Shown here: in pieces, positions 28,746 through 37,740 of the stretch
Numbering within the stretch: the stretch's first letter is position 1
Layout: each line of letters begins with the position of its first letter
NCBI RefSeq assembly: GCF_026712205.1
Contig: NZ_JAPPUW010000014.1
Location: 106,062-170,061, forward strand
Source: Pelomonas aquatica
Lineage (GTDB): Bacteria > Pseudomonadota > Gammaproteobacteria > Burkholderiales > Burkholderiaceae_C
Length of the DNA: 64,000 nucleotides
Direction of reading: 5' to 3'
Position numbers and translations under genes: made by a program
The notes under the pieces: generated by a model
The model's input: the letters and a program-made list of their open reading frames with translations, nothing else
Told to the model about the DNA's origin: nothing
Databases searched by the model: none

Positions 28746-29498
28746 GTGAAGCGTCGTTCCTGTCTCGCGCTGGCCGCCCTGGCCGGCATGCGCCTCCCGG
28801 CCCTTGCCGCCCCGGCGGAGCGCATGCTGTTCGGCTTCACCGAAAACCTGCCGCCGCTGAACTACCAGGACGAGGCCGGCCCGCAGGGCTTCAGCGTCGA
28901 GCTGCTGAAGCTGATGGCGGCCGGCGCCGGCCTGCCGCTGCAGCTGCAGGTGCTGCCCTGGCAGCGCGCCGTGCAGCAGGCCGAGGCCCGGCCGGGCAGC
29001 GCGCTGTTCTCGCTGACGCGCACGCCGGAGCGGGAGGCGCAGTTCCAGTGGGTCGGCCCGATCGCGCAGCGGCGCGTGCTGGTCTACAGGCTGGCCAGCC
29101 GCCCCGACCTGAAGCTCGCCCAGCTCCCCGAGCTCGGCTGCGCCCGCATCGGCGTCGTGCGCGACTCCGCCGCCGACCGCCAGCTGCAGGCCGCCGGCCT
29201 GCGCCCCGGCGTCCAGCTCGAACAGGGCCTGGACGACGCCACCAACGTCCGCAAGCTGCTGGCCGGCCGCATGGAGTTCGTCACGCTGCTGGACTGGGCC
29301 GCCGCCTGGGCGATGCGCCAGCTGCAGCTGCCCTACGCGACGCTGCAGCCCGTCATGGCGCTGGACGTGGCCAAGTCCTACTGGTACGGCCTGCACCACG
29401 AGGCCGAGCCGGCGCTGGTGCGGCGGCTGCAGGCCGAGCTCGACGCGATCAAGCGCGACGGCCGCTACGACAAGCTGCGGCAGCGCTATTTCCGCTAG
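28746..29498 (+). CDS. Periplasmic solute-binding protein, family 3
   Basis: 250 residues from a GTG start at 28746. A signal peptide (RRSCLALAALAGMRLPALAAPA) precedes a mature domain like the amino-acid-binding SBP_bac_3 fold (FTENLPPLNYQDEAGPQGFSVELLKLMA, ARIGVVRDSAADRQLQ, ILAGR-like KLLAGRMEFVTLLDWAA, DGRYDKLRQRYF). No permease or ATPase gene is adjacent, so it is an orphan binding protein that may act as a sensor or serve another transporter. The 3' end overlaps the convergent anti-sigma gene by 4 bases. Ligand unknown. Confidence 0.82.
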   Translation: MKRRSCLALAALAGMRLPALAAPAERMLFGFTENLPPLNYQDEAGPQGFSVELLKLMAAGAGLPLQLQVLPWQRAVQQAEARPGSALFSLTRTPEREAQFQWVGPIAQRRVLVYRLASRPDLKLAQLPELGCARIGVVRDSAADRQLQAAGLRPGVQLEQGLDDATNVRKLLAGRMEFVTLLDWAAAWAMRQLQLPYATLQPVMALDVAKSYWYGLHHEAEPALVRRLQAELDAIKRDGRYDKLRQRYFR

Positions 29499-30340
29499 CC
29501 CGTGAGCTGTTGATGCACCCGCTGCGCCAGCGGCTGCAGCTCGACCGAGGGCTGGGCGCTGAGGGCATAGCCGAAGTCGCCGTCGGCCCAGTAGAGCGTC
29601 GTGCGGCCGTCCTGCCGCAGCAGGCGGAACTCGGCGCCCGCCGGCGTGGTGCCGGGCGCGAAGACGGCCACATAGAGGGTCAGCCGGTCGCCGTCGGCGT
29701 TCTCGTACATGAACTGGGCACGCGGGCTGCCGGGCTGGCTGGCGTCGCCGGGCAGCAGGCGGCCGCCGAGCAGGGCATAGCCGCGCTCGGTCAGCACCGG
29801 CACCTTCAGCGGCCGGCCCAGGCGCTTGCTGAGCCACTGCACGAGGTGGGCCTGCTCGACGGCCGACACCTCCACGGGATGGCGCTTCTCGCTGCTGTAG
29901 ACGGCGAAGGCCACGCCGGCCTCGCGGGCGAACTCGGGCACGCTGGCGGCGCGGTCGGTCGGCGCCGCGACGGGCATGGCCGGCATGCCGGCGTCGTGCC
30001 GCCCCCATTGGTAGCCGCCGCCCAGCCCCAGGGCCAGCAGCAGGCCGGCGGCCAGGGCCTGGGGCAGCACGGCGCGCCAGCGGCGGGCCGCGGCGGCGCG
30101 CAGCACGATGTTGCCGAGGTCGGCCGGCGTCTCGTCCAGCGGCCAGTCGCGGGCCAGCGCGCGCACGGCCTGGCGCTGCTCCTTCCACTGGGCGACGCGG
30201 GCGGCGGCCTCGGGGTCGGCGGCCAGCTGTTCGAGCACGGCCACGCGCTCCTCGGGCGACAGCTGGTCGTCGACGAAGGCATGCAGACGCGCTTCCTCGG
30301 CGGACGGCGCGGCTTCGGTGGGGGAGGTGGGCTGGCTCAT
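29495..30340 (-). CDS. Anti-sigma factor, membrane-anchored
   Basis: 281 residues. The N-terminal ~85 residues resemble a zinc-less anti-sigma domain (LHAFVDDQLSPEERVAVLEQLAADPEAAARVAQWKEQ). A membrane segment follows at about 92-112 (VLPQALAAGLLLALGLGGGY), then a periplasmic domain of ~165 residues. The start overlaps the sigma gene stop by ATGA, the typical sigma/anti-sigma arrangement. It likely holds the sigma factor at the membrane until a periplasmic cue; the cue cannot be read from sequence. Confidence 0.85.
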   Translation of the reverse strand: MSQPTSPTEAAPSAEEARLHAFVDDQLSPEERVAVLEQLAADPEAAARVAQWKEQRQAVRALARDWPLDETPADLGNIVLRAAAARRWRAVLPQALAAGLLLALGLGGGYQWGRHDAGMPAMPVAAPTDRAASVPEFAREAGVAFAVYSSEKRHPVEVSAVEQAHLVQWLSKRLGRPLKVPVLTERGYALLGGRLLPGDASQPGSPRAQFMYENADGDRLTLYVAVFAPGTTPAGAEFRLLRQDGRTTLYWADGDFGYALSAQPSVELQPLAQRVHQQLTG

Positions 30341-30849
30341 CGCTTCATCCGTGCCAGGTTCACGATCTGGGCGCCGCTGCGGACGGGCGGCGTCAGGCGC
30401 AGGCGCAGGGCCTCGCGCCCGCGGTGCAGGCGCGACATGACGGTGCCTATGGGCAGGTCCAGGATGCCGGCGGCCTCGGCATAGGTGTACTCCTCGACGG
30501 CGACGAGCAGCATGACCGCGCGCTGGCCCGGCGGCAGCGCGGCGAGGGCGCGCTCCAGGTCCAGGCGCTCGCCGGCCGGCGCGGCCGGATCGGGCAGCTC
30601 GTGCAGATCGTCCAGCGTCGCGTGGCCGTCGTCGAGATGCCAGTCGCGCAGCAAGTTGACGTGCAGGTTGTGCATGATGGACAGCAGCCAGGGCCGCAGG
30701 GCCGTGCCGGGCCGCCACAGGCTCCATTTGCGGCAGGCCCGTTCCAGCGTGTCCTGCACGAGGTCGTCGGCCTGCGTCGCGTCGCCGGTGAGCAGCCTCG
30801 CATACCGGCGCAGGGCCGGGATGTGGGCGAGCAGCTGTTCGACGGCCAC
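30337..30849 (-). CDS. ECF-type RNA polymerase sigma factor
   Basis: 170 residues, the ECF length. Region 2 covers about residues 5-72 (YARLLTGDATQADDLVQDTLERAC; RPWLLSIMHNLHVNLLRD) and region 4 about 105-155 (LAALPPGQRAVMLLVAVEEYTYAEAAGILDLPIGTVMSRLHRGREALR, helix-turn-helix). It is co-translated with the anti-sigma gene. The targets are unknown. Upstream lies repeat copy 2 and then the COG4315 lipoprotein gene on the same strand. Confidence 0.93.
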   Translation of the reverse strand: MAVEQLLAHIPALRRYARLLTGDATQADDLVQDTLERACRKWSLWRPGTALRPWLLSIMHNLHVNLLRDWHLDDGHATLDDLHELPDPAAPAGERLDLERALAALPPGQRAVMLLVAVEEYTYAEAAGILDLPIGTVMSRLHRGREALRLRLTPPVRSGAQIVNLARMKR

Positions 30850-30868
30850 GGCGGAGCTCGACTATTGC

Positions 30869-30966
30869 GGGCCGAGCGCCGGGCCGCTCCCAAGCCGGCC
30901 CGCGCAGGCGATGTGCTTGGCGGTCGAGCCGCCAAGCATCGCTGCCCCCGCGGGGGCCGAGGCTGG
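30869..30966 (+). repeat. Dispersed A-hairpin-B repeat, copy 2
   Basis: Block A at 30869-30903 is identical to 691-725. The hairpin at about 30908-30942 has arms CTTGGCGG / CCGCCAAG extended by GCGATG.../...CATCGC, a sequence unrelated to copy 1's hairpin. A block-B-like segment follows (CCCCCGCGGGGGCCGA). It sits in the 242-base gap between the COG4315 gene and the sigma gene; nothing else recognisable is in that gap. Confidence 0.78.
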
Positions 30967-31091
30967 ACACGGCGAGTCCTGTGGACTGGCCGTGCCTGCC
31001 GAGGAGCAGCCGCGCTGTCGGCTGCGCGGTCTGCAAGACCGACTGGGAATTCCCGCGTCCAGCGGAGCAAGACCGGGCGAGGGGTTCATGT

Positions 31092-31466
31092 TCAGGGCCG
31101 GGCGAGCTGCCAGACCTTGTTGAAGCCGTCGCCCGTGCGGTCGCCGGGCTTCTGGTCCCTGGCCCAGAAGTAGAGCGGCTTGCCCTTGTAGGCCCATTGG
31201 CGGCCGCCGTCGTCGCGCGTGACGACGCTCCATGCGCCGCTGGCGGTGGCGCCGGCGGCTGCGGGCAGCGGCGGCCAGTTGGCGGCGCAGGGGCCGCTGC
31301 AGACGCTCTTGCCGCTGCCGGCGGCGTCCTTGTCGAAGGTGTAGAGCGTCATGCCGTTGGCGCCGACGAGGACGCCATCGGTCGCGGTGGCGGGCGCGGG
31401 CGGCGTGGACGCGCAGGCGGTGGCGAGCAGCAGGGCGGCCGCGCAGGCCGGCAGGTGGGGTTTCAT
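31092..31466 (-). CDS. COG4315 secreted-repeat lipoprotein
   Basis: 124 residues from the ATG at 31466 (GAGAG upstream). Signal peptide with lipobox LATAC (Cys18). Two copies of the Lipoprotein_15 repeat are visible: LYTFDKDAAGSGKSVCSGPC-ANWPPL and WAYKGKPLYFWARDQKPGD. The function of this family is unknown. It is often found with ECF sigma/anti-sigma pairs, as here, and may be a target or accessory of that system. Confidence 0.85.
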   Translation of the reverse strand: MKPHLPACAAALLLATACASTPPAPATATDGVLVGANGMTLYTFDKDAAGSGKSVCSGPCAANWPPLPAAAGATASGAWSVVTRDDGGRQWAYKGKPLYFWARDQKPGDRTGDGFNKVWQLARP

Positions 31467-31545
31467 GTCGGGCTCTCGAAGTGGATGGACATGACGGTAA
31501 ACACGCGGGGGCCGCCAACTATTCCATGCCGCCAGAATCGCGGCC

Positions 31546-33588
31546 ATGACCATGCCCCCGGACAAGCCCAAATCCGCGCCGCAGAAAGCGATGGAGAAGC
31601 TCGGCCTGGTGCGCGACATCGACCTCGCGCTGCACCTGCCGCTGCGTTATGAGGACGAGACGCGCATCACGCCCATCGCCGCGCTGCAGGACAACGAGCC
31701 GGCACAGGTCGAGGGCGTCGTCGTCGACTGCCAGATCGAGCTGCGCAGCCGCCGCCAGTTGCTGGTGCGCGTGAAGGACGAATCCGGCGCGCTGCTGCTG
31801 AGATTCCTGCACTTCTACCCGTCTCAGCAGAAGCAGATGGCGGTGGGCGTGCGGCTGCGGCTGCGCGGCGAGCCGCGCATCGGCTTCTTCGGTCGCGAGA
31901 TGGTCCACCCCGTCGTCAAGGTCGTCGACGAGGGCACGCCGCTGGCCCAGGCGCTGACGCCGGTCTACCCGGCCTCGGCCCAGCTGCCCCAGGCCTATCT
32001 GCGCAAGGCCGTGGCCTCGGGCCTGGCGCGGGCCGACCTGCGCGAGATCCTGCCGGCCGGCGTCGTGCCGCGCGGCCTGCCCAGCCTGAAGGACGCGCTG
32101 ACCTGTCTGCACCACCCGCCGCCCAGCGCCTCGCTGGCCGCGCTGGAAGACCACAGCCACCCGGCCTGGCAGCGGCTCAAGTTCGAGGAACTGCTGGCCC
32201 AGCAGCTGTCGCAGCTGCAGGCCCAGCGCGAGCGCGCGCTGCTGGAGGCGCCGGCGCTGCGGCCCGGCCCCGGCGGCCTGCACGAGCAGCTGCTGGCGGC
32301 CCTGCCCTTCCGGCTGACCGGCGCTCAGCAGCGCGTGGCCGAGGAGATTGCGCAAGACCTGGCACGGCCCCGGCCGATGCACCGGCTGCTGCAGGGCGAC
32401 GTCGGCTCGGGCAAGACCGTCGTGGCCGCGCTGGCCGCCGCCGTCGCCATCGATGCCGGCTGGCAATGCGCGCTGATGGCGCCGACCGAGATCCTGGCCG
32501 AGCAGCATTTCCGCAAGCTCGTCGGCTGGCTGGAGCCGCTGGGGCTCCAGGTCGCCTGGATCACCGGCAGCGTGAAGGGCAAGGCGCGGCAGAAGATGCT
32601 GGACGCGGCGGCCTCGGGCGAGGCGCGGCTCGTCATCGGCACGCATGCCGTCATCGAGGACAAGGTGCGCTTCGCAAAGCTGGGCCTGGCCATCATCGAC
32701 GAGCAGCACCGCTTCGGCGTGGCCCAGCGCCTCGCCTTGAGGAACAAGCTGAAGGCCATGGACCTCGAACCTCATCTGCTGATGATGAGCGCCACGCCCA
32801 TCCCGCGCACCTTGGCGATGACCTACTTCGCCGACCTGGACGTGTCCACCATCGACGAGCTGCCGCCCGGCCGCAGCCCCATCGTGACCAAGGTGTTCAC
32901 CGAGTCCAAGCGCCACGACGTCGTCGACAAGATCCGCGGCGCGGTGGCGGACGGCGCCCAGGTCTACTGGGTCTGCCCGCTGGTCGAGGAGAGCGAGGCG
33001 GTGGACCTGCGCAACGCGACCGAGACGCACGCGGAGCTGAGCGCGGCCCTGCCCGGCGCGAGCGTGGGCCTGCTGCACGGCCGCATGTCGCCCGGCGACA
33101 AGGCGGCCGTGATGGCGCAGTTCTCCGGCGGGCGGATGAGCGTGCTGGTGGCCACCACCGTCATCGAGGTGGGCGTGGACGTGCCCAATGCCAGCCTGAT
33201 GGTCATCGAGCATGCCGAGCGCTTCGGCCTGGCGCAGCTGCACCAGCTGCGCGGGCGCGTCGGCCGCGGCGCGAAGGCGAGCGTCTGCGTGCTGATCTAC
33301 AGCCCGCCGCTGTCCGACACCGGCAAGGCGCGGCTCAAGGCCATGGCCGAGACGACCGACGGCTTCGAGATCGCGCGCCGCGACCTCGACATCCGCGGCC
33401 CCGGCGAGTTCATGGGTTCGCGCCAGAGTGGCGCCGAGCTGCTGCGCTTCGCCGACCTGCAGGAGGACGCGCCGCTGCTCGTCGCCGCGCGCGCGCTGGC
33501 GCCGCGGCTGCTGGACGCGCATCCCGAGGCGGCACGCCGCCAGGTGGCCCGCTGGCTCGGGACCAAGGCGGAGTTCCTGAAGGCATAG
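31546..33588 (+). CDS. recG: ATP-dependent DNA helicase RecG
   Basis: 680 residues; reverses stalled forks and branch-migrates Holliday junctions. The N-terminal wedge/OB domain comes first. Helicase motifs follow: GDVGSGKTVVA (Walker A), MAPTEILAEQHF, IIDEQHRFGVAQR (DEQH box), MSATPIPRTL, VATTVIEVGVDVPNASLM and QLHQLRGRVGRG. The C-terminal TRG region includes RRDLDIRGPGEFMGSRQSG. Two ATGs (31546, 31552) are possible starts. Length is slightly under the E. coli 693. Confidence 0.97.
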   Translation: MTMPPDKPKSAPQKAMEKLGLVRDIDLALHLPLRYEDETRITPIAALQDNEPAQVEGVVVDCQIELRSRRQLLVRVKDESGALLLRFLHFYPSQQKQMAVGVRLRLRGEPRIGFFGREMVHPVVKVVDEGTPLAQALTPVYPASAQLPQAYLRKAVASGLARADLREILPAGVVPRGLPSLKDALTCLHHPPPSASLAALEDHSHPAWQRLKFEELLAQQLSQLQAQRERALLEAPALRPGPGGLHEQLLAALPFRLTGAQQRVAEEIAQDLARPRPMHRLLQGDVGSGKTVVAALAAAVAIDAGWQCALMAPTEILAEQHFRKLVGWLEPLGLQVAWITGSVKGKARQKMLDAAASGEARLVIGTHAVIEDKVRFAKLGLAIIDEQHRFGVAQRLALRNKLKAMDLEPHLLMMSATPIPRTLAMTYFADLDVSTIDELPPGRSPIVTKVFTESKRHDVVDKIRGAVADGAQVYWVCPLVEESEAVDLRNATETHAELSAALPGASVGLLHGRMSPGDKAAVMAQFSGGRMSVLVATTVIEVGVDVPNASLMVIEHAERFGLAQLHQLRGRVGRGAKASVCVLIYSPPLSDTGKARLKAMAETTDGFEIARRDLDIRGPGEFMGSRQSGAELLRFADLQEDAPLLVAARALAPRLLDAHPEAARRQVARWLGTKAEFLKA

Positions 33589-33613
33589 GGCCTGTGCAGC
33601 GGCGGCCCCGGCC

Positions 33614-33802
33614 TCACTTGCAGCTGTAGCTCTTCGCGTTGACCTCCTTCACATTGCCGGCGCCGCAGGTGGCGACGGCCTGCTCGCTCATCCGCGTGAT
33701 GGAGGCGGAGTCGCTGGAGGTCGTCACCGGCGGCGCGAAGACGCAGGCGCTGAGCAGGGCGGCGGCAGCCAGGGCGGCGGCGAAGGCGATGGCACGGTTC
33801 AT
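33614..33802 (-). CDS. Small lipoprotein
   Basis: 62 residues. Signal peptide with lipobox LLSAC (Cys20), then a ~40-residue mature part containing ATCGAGNVKEVNAKSYSCK, in which two cysteines could form a disulphide. Ribosome site GAGAA lies 6 bases before the ATG at 33802. No family recognised. It is convergent with recG, with 25 bases between the ends. Confidence 0.72.
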   Translation of the reverse strand: MNRAIAFAAALAAAALLSACVFAPPVTTSSDSASITRMSEQAVATCGAGNVKEVNAKSYSCK

Positions 33803-33930
33803 TCGGGTTCTCGAAGTCAAGGTTGGAGAGGCGCGCATCTTCGCCGCCGCCGGCAGCGCCGTCATCCGGCGCGCGACGAAGCGTCGAAGCGCGCTGCCAG
33901 GCCGCAGCGGCGGCCGACGCGCCGCGCGCG

Positions 33931-35052
33931 TCAGCCGCCCAGGCAGATGCCGAGCTCGCGGGCCGTGGCCAGCGTGTCGCCGTCCAGCGGCACGCTCTTC
34001 ATGCGGCCGGCCACATCGGCCAGCGGCACGGGGCGCACGTCGTTGCCGTCCAGCGCCACCATGACATCGCCCTGGCCCGCCGCCAGCGCACGCACGGCCG
34101 CGGCGCCGAAGCGCAGCGCCGCCACGCGGTCGAAGGCGCTCGGGCTGCCGCCGCGCAGCAGGTGGCCGAGCACGACGCAGCGCGCGTCCTTGCCCGTCAG
34201 CCGCGCCAGAGCGGCACCGACCTGCTCGCCCACGCCGCCCAGGCGCTCGGCATGGCCGGCCGCGGCGCCGGCCTGCAGCGCCCGCGCGCCGTCCCTGGCA
34301 AAGGCGCCCTCGGCGACGACGACGATGGAATAGGCCAGGCCGCTGGCATCGCGGCCCCGGACCATCTCGGCCACTGGCGCCAGGTCGAAGGGCAGCTCGG
34401 GCAGCAGGATGGCGTGGGCCCCGCCCGCGAGGCCGGCGTGCAGCGCGATCCAGCCGGCGTAGCGCCCCATGACCTCGACGACGAGCACGCGGTGGTGGCT
34501 GGCGGCCGTCGTGTGCAGGCGGTCGATGCATTCGCTCGCGAAGCCGACGGCGGTGTCGAAGCCGAAGGTCGTGACGGTGCCGTCCAGGTCGTTGTCGATG
34601 GTCTTGGGCACGCCGACGACGCGCAGGCCGCGCCGGGCCAGCCGGTGGGCGATGGCGAGCGAGCCGTCGCCGCCGACGGCCACGAGGGCGTCGATGCCCT
34701 CGCGGGCCAGCGCGTCCAGCAGGTCCTGGGAGCGGTCCTGCAGCTGAACGCTGCCGTCGGCCTGGGGCATGGGGAAGGCGAAGGGGTCGCCCTGGTTCGT
34801 CGAACCCAGCAGCGTGCCGCCGAGGCTCGCGATGCCTTCGACGCGTTCGCGCGTCAGCGCGATGCAGCCGCCCTGCGGGTAGCGCTCGGGCCGCAGCAGG
34901 CCGTCGTAGCCGTCGCGGATGCCGACGCAGTCCCAGCCGCGCAGCAGCGCGGCCCGCGTGACGGCGCAGATGACGGCGTTCAGGCCCGGCGCGTCGCCGC
35001 CTCCGGTGCTGATGGCGATGCGGCGGATGGGGCGGGCGTGGGCGGCGGGCAT
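33931..35052 (-). CDS. pfkA: 6-phosphofructokinase (group III, G104/K124 type)
   Basis: 373 residues; phosphorylates fructose-6-phosphate. PFKA fold: STGGGDAPGLNA at the N-terminus, VAVGGDGSLAIAHRL and VPKTIDNDLDGT, LVVEVMGRYAGWIA and VLGHLLRGGSPSAFDR. In family numbering it combines Gly104 (GGDGS, typical of ATP users) with Lys124 (PKTIDND, typical of PPi enzymes), so ATP is more likely, but PPi use is possible. Many Burkholderiales lack a phosphofructokinase and use Entner-Doudoroff, so its presence is informative. Confidence 0.9.
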   Translation of the reverse strand: MPAAHARPIRRIAISTGGGDAPGLNAVICAVTRAALLRGWDCVGIRDGYDGLLRPERYPQGGCIALTRERVEGIASLGGTLLGSTNQGDPFAFPMPQADGSVQLQDRSQDLLDALAREGIDALVAVGGDGSLAIAHRLARRGLRVVGVPKTIDNDLDGTVTTFGFDTAVGFASECIDRLHTTAASHHRVLVVEVMGRYAGWIALHAGLAGGAHAILLPELPFDLAPVAEMVRGRDASGLAYSIVVVAEGAFARDGARALQAGAAAGHAERLGGVGEQVGAALARLTGKDARCVVLGHLLRGGSPSAFDRVAALRFGAAAVRALAAGQGDVMVALDGNDVRPVPLADVAGRMKSVPLDGDTLATARELGICLGG

Positions 35053-35064
35053 GGCAGCAGTCTG

Positions 35065-35787
35065 CTACAGCTCCAGCCGCTCGCGCAGCAGCCTGGCCTG
35101 GCGGCGCGACACCTCGACCTGGTGGCCGTCGCGCAGGCTCACGCGGTAGCCCTCGTTGCTCCAGGGCTGGATGCCCTGCACCCAGCGCAGGTTGATCAGG
35201 TGGCTGCGGCTGGCGCGGAAGAAGAGCTGGGGGTCGAGCCTTTCCTCCAGCGCGGTCAGCGTGCGGTTGATGAGGGGGCGCTGGCCGTCGAACCAGGCCT
35301 GGGCGTAGTTGCCGCAGGACTCGAAGCCGGCGATGTCGCCCAGGCGCACGAACCAGCAGCGTTCGCCGTCGCGCAGGAAGACCATGTCGTCGGCGCCCTT
35401 CACGGCCGCGGGCGGCGCGGCAGCGGCGGGCGCGGGCCGCAGCCGCCCGCGCGCCTTGGCCAGGGCCGCCTCCAGCCGCTCGGGGGCGATGGGCTTGAGC
35501 AGATAGTCCAGCGCGTTGCGCTCGAAGGCGGCCAGCGCATGCTGGTCGTAGGCCGTCGTGAAGACGACCAGCGGCAGGTGCTCCAGCTGGTCCAGCAGGT
35601 CGAAGCCGGTCGCGCCGGGCAGCTCCACGTCCAGCAGCAGCAGCTCGGGCGCCAGCTGGTCGATGGCCGCGCGCGCGGGCGCCAGCTCGGCGGCCTCGCC
35701 GACGATGTCGGCATCGGGGATGGCGGCCAGCAGCGTGCGCAGCTCCTGGCGGGCGAGGCGCGAATCCTCGACGATGAAGATCCTCAT
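35065..35787 (-). CDS. LytTR-family response regulator
   Basis: 240 residues. Receiver domain at 1-~118 (FIVEDSRLARQELR, phospho-acceptor Asp in LLLDVELPG, FTTAYDQHA, DYLLKPI). A proline/alanine linker follows, then a LytTR DNA-binding domain (FRASRSHLINLRWVQGIQPW, V-LRDG-QVEVSRRQA). The ATG overlaps the kinase stop by ATGA, so it is the partner of the LytS-type kinase at 35784. AlgR/LytT-like regulators bind tandem sites; targets are unknown. Confidence 0.94.
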   Translation of the reverse strand: MRIFIVEDSRLARQELRTLLAAIPDADIVGEAAELAPARAAIDQLAPELLLLDVELPGATGFDLLDQLEHLPLVVFTTAYDQHALAAFERNALDYLLKPIAPERLEAALAKARGRLRPAPAAAAPPAAVKGADDMVFLRDGERCWFVRLGDIAGFESCGNYAQAWFDGQRPLINRTLTALEERLDPQLFFRASRSHLINLRWVQGIQPWSNEGYRVSLRDGHQVEVSRRQARLLRERLEL

Positions 35788-36827
35788 GCCGCCGTCATCT
35801 CCACGCTGACCTGCACGCGCCCGTCCGCCGCATCGACGCGGCAGTCCGCGCCCTCGCCGCCGGCGCGCGCCAGGCGTTCGCGCAGGTGGGCCAGGCCCAG
35901 GCCGGTGCCGTCGCTGCTGCCGGGCTTCCACTGGCCCGGGTTGCCGACGGCCAGGGACAGCTTCTCGCCATCGCGGGCGATGCGGACATCGACGACACCG
36001 CCGCCCGGCGTGCGCGCGATGCCGTGCTTGATGGCGTTCTCCACCAGCAGCTGCAGCAGCATCGGCGGCACGCTCGCCGCCATGGCGGCCGGGTCGACCT
36101 GCCAGTCCACGCGCAGGCGCTCCTCGTGGTGCAGCTGCTCCAGCGCGACATAGTCGCGCACGACGGCGAGTTCGTCGGCCAGCGGCACGCGCTCCCGGGC
36201 GCTGTGCTGCAGCGTGTGGCGCAGCGTGTTGGACAGGCGGGTCAGCATCTCGCGGGCGCGGGCCGGGTCTTCGTTGACGAGGGCGCGCAGATTGTTCAGC
36301 GCGTTGAACAGGAAGTGCGGGTTGATCTGGGCGCGCAGCACCTGCAGCTCCAGCGCGCGGGCCGCGGCCTCGGCCTGCCATTTGGCGATCTCGCCCAGGC
36401 GCCAGCGCCGCAGCCAGCTGAGGCCGAACCAGACCGCCAGCCACAGCCACAGCATGATGGCGGTGTTCATCGTGTAGCCCAGCAGCACGCCGATGCCATG
36501 GGGCGTGCCCGGCGGGAAGTGCAGCAGGCCCGCCGCCAGCCCGGCCCAGTTCACGGCGTAGACGGCCAGCTGCACGCCCAGCGCGAGCAGCGGCGGCGTG
36601 CAGAGCAGGCGGGGCAGCAGCGCAGGCGGCGGCAGGTCCAGCCAGCGGCCGCGCAGGGCCAGCGCGCGCAGGCCCTCGCTGGCGGCCCACAGCCCGGCGC
36701 CGACGAGGGCCATGACGAAGACCATCGAGCCTGTCAGGCCCTGGAAGGCCGCGATCATCGCCAGCGACACGGCCACATAGCCGCTCCACAGCGCCGCCTG
36801 CACGGCGATCCGGCTGCCTGTCCTCAT
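35784..36827 (-). CDS. LytS/YehU-type sensor histidine kinase
   Basis: 347 residues from the ATG at 36827, which has GGAGG right upstream. Four or five membrane segments in the first ~150 residues form a sensory membrane domain with almost no periplasmic loops. The His_kinase domain then has the phospho-acceptor in INPHFLFNALNNLRAL, and the ATPase domain has PPMLLQLLVENAIKHG (N box) and GTGLGLAHLRERL (G box). Partner regulator overlaps downstream. The stimulus is probably membrane-borne; it cannot be named. Confidence 0.93.
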   Translation of the reverse strand: MRTGSRIAVQAALWSGYVAVSLAMIAAFQGLTGSMVFVMALVGAGLWAASEGLRALALRGRWLDLPPPALLPRLLCTPPLLALGVQLAVYAVNWAGLAAGLLHFPPGTPHGIGVLLGYTMNTAIMLWLWLAVWFGLSWLRRWRLGEIAKWQAEAAARALELQVLRAQINPHFLFNALNNLRALVNEDPARAREMLTRLSNTLRHTLQHSARERVPLADELAVVRDYVALEQLHHEERLRVDWQVDPAAMAASVPPMLLQLLVENAIKHGIARTPGGGVVDVRIARDGEKLSLAVGNPGQWKPGSSDGTGLGLAHLRERLARAGGEGADCRVDAADGRVQVSVEMTAA

Positions 36828-36846
36828 GCTCCTCCGCTCCCGTCGT

Positions 36847-37740
36847 TCAGCGCCGGGCCAGGAAGCCCTTGACCTCGCCGACCAGCCAGTCGGCATCGTC
36901 CCACATGAGGAAGTGGTAGCCGCGCTGGCTCATCTCGACCTTGGCGCCCTTCAGGCCGGCGTACTGGGTCTCGAAGATGCGCCGCGTGCTGTCCAGCGTC
37001 GAGCCCATGGGTTCGAAGGCGGCCCAGGCGCCCAGCACCAGCGTCGGGGCGGCGATGCGCGGCAGCAGCGGGCGCAGGTCCTCGGCCCACAGCTCGGACA
37101 TGGCCTGGGCCGTCGTCGCGCGGTCGCTGGCCAGGCCCCAGGCGACGATGCGTTCGGCATGGGCCGGGTCGCGGCTCATGCCGCCCGCGCCCTGGCGGGT
37201 GCCGGCCTCCCACTGCTCGCGCGTGGCGGACAGCATCTGCTGGCGCATGGCCGCCGCGGCGCCGCGCGCGGCCTCCGGGCTCAGGCCGCGCAGGCCGGCC
37301 AGGAAGGGCAGCGCGTCGACGATGACGAGGCGCTCGATGCGGCCCGGCTTCTCGGCCGCCATCTGCAGGGCCAGCACGCCGCCCAGGCTGTGGCCGATGA
37401 CGACGGGCCGGTCGAGTTGGCGCTCCTCCAGATAGGCCAGCAGGCGGTCGCGCATGCCGCCCAGGAAGTTGTCCGTCGCCACGGCCGGCGCACCGGCAAA
37501 ACCGGGCAGCTGCACGATGTGGCATTGCACGCCGGGCTGCAGCGCCGTGCAGGTCTGGCTCCAGGTGCTGGCGGCGCTGTTCAGGCCGGGGATCATCAGC
37601 ACCGGCCGGCCCTGGCCGACGACCTCGACGCGCAGGTCGCGGAACTCGGCGGGCGCGGCCCGGCCATGGCCGGCAAAGAGGGCGGTGGCGATGCCGACGG
37701 CGGCGGCGAACAGGCCGGCCCGGGAGGTCTTGCGGGTCAT
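36847..37740 (-). CDS. Secreted alpha/beta hydrolase
   Basis: 297 residues from the ATG at 37740 (GGAG upstream). A signal peptide (GLFAAAVGIATALFAGHGRAAPA) leads to a periplasmic alpha/beta hydrolase fold. Motifs are VLMIPGLNSAASTW (oxyanion region), VVIGHSLGGVLALQMA (nucleophile Ser in GHSLGG), a possible acid in TLVLGAWAAFEPMGS, and the catalytic His in SQRGYHFLMWDD. The overall form is like haloalkane dehalogenase/esterase relatives. Substrate is unknown. It is on the same strand as the kinase pair, 19 bases upstream of it. Confidence 0.85.
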   Translation of the reverse strand: MTRKTSRAGLFAAAVGIATALFAGHGRAAPAEFRDLRVEVVGQGRPVLMIPGLNSAASTWSQTCTALQPGVQCHIVQLPGFAGAPAVATDNFLGGMRDRLLAYLEERQLDRPVVIGHSLGGVLALQMAAEKPGRIERLVIVDALPFLAGLRGLSPEAARGAAAAMRQQMLSATREQWEAGTRQGAGGMSRDPAHAERIVAWGLASDRATTAQAMSELWAEDLRPLLPRIAAPTLVLGAWAAFEPMGSTLDSTRRIFETQYAGLKGAKVEMSQRGYHFLMWDDADWLVGEVKGFLARR

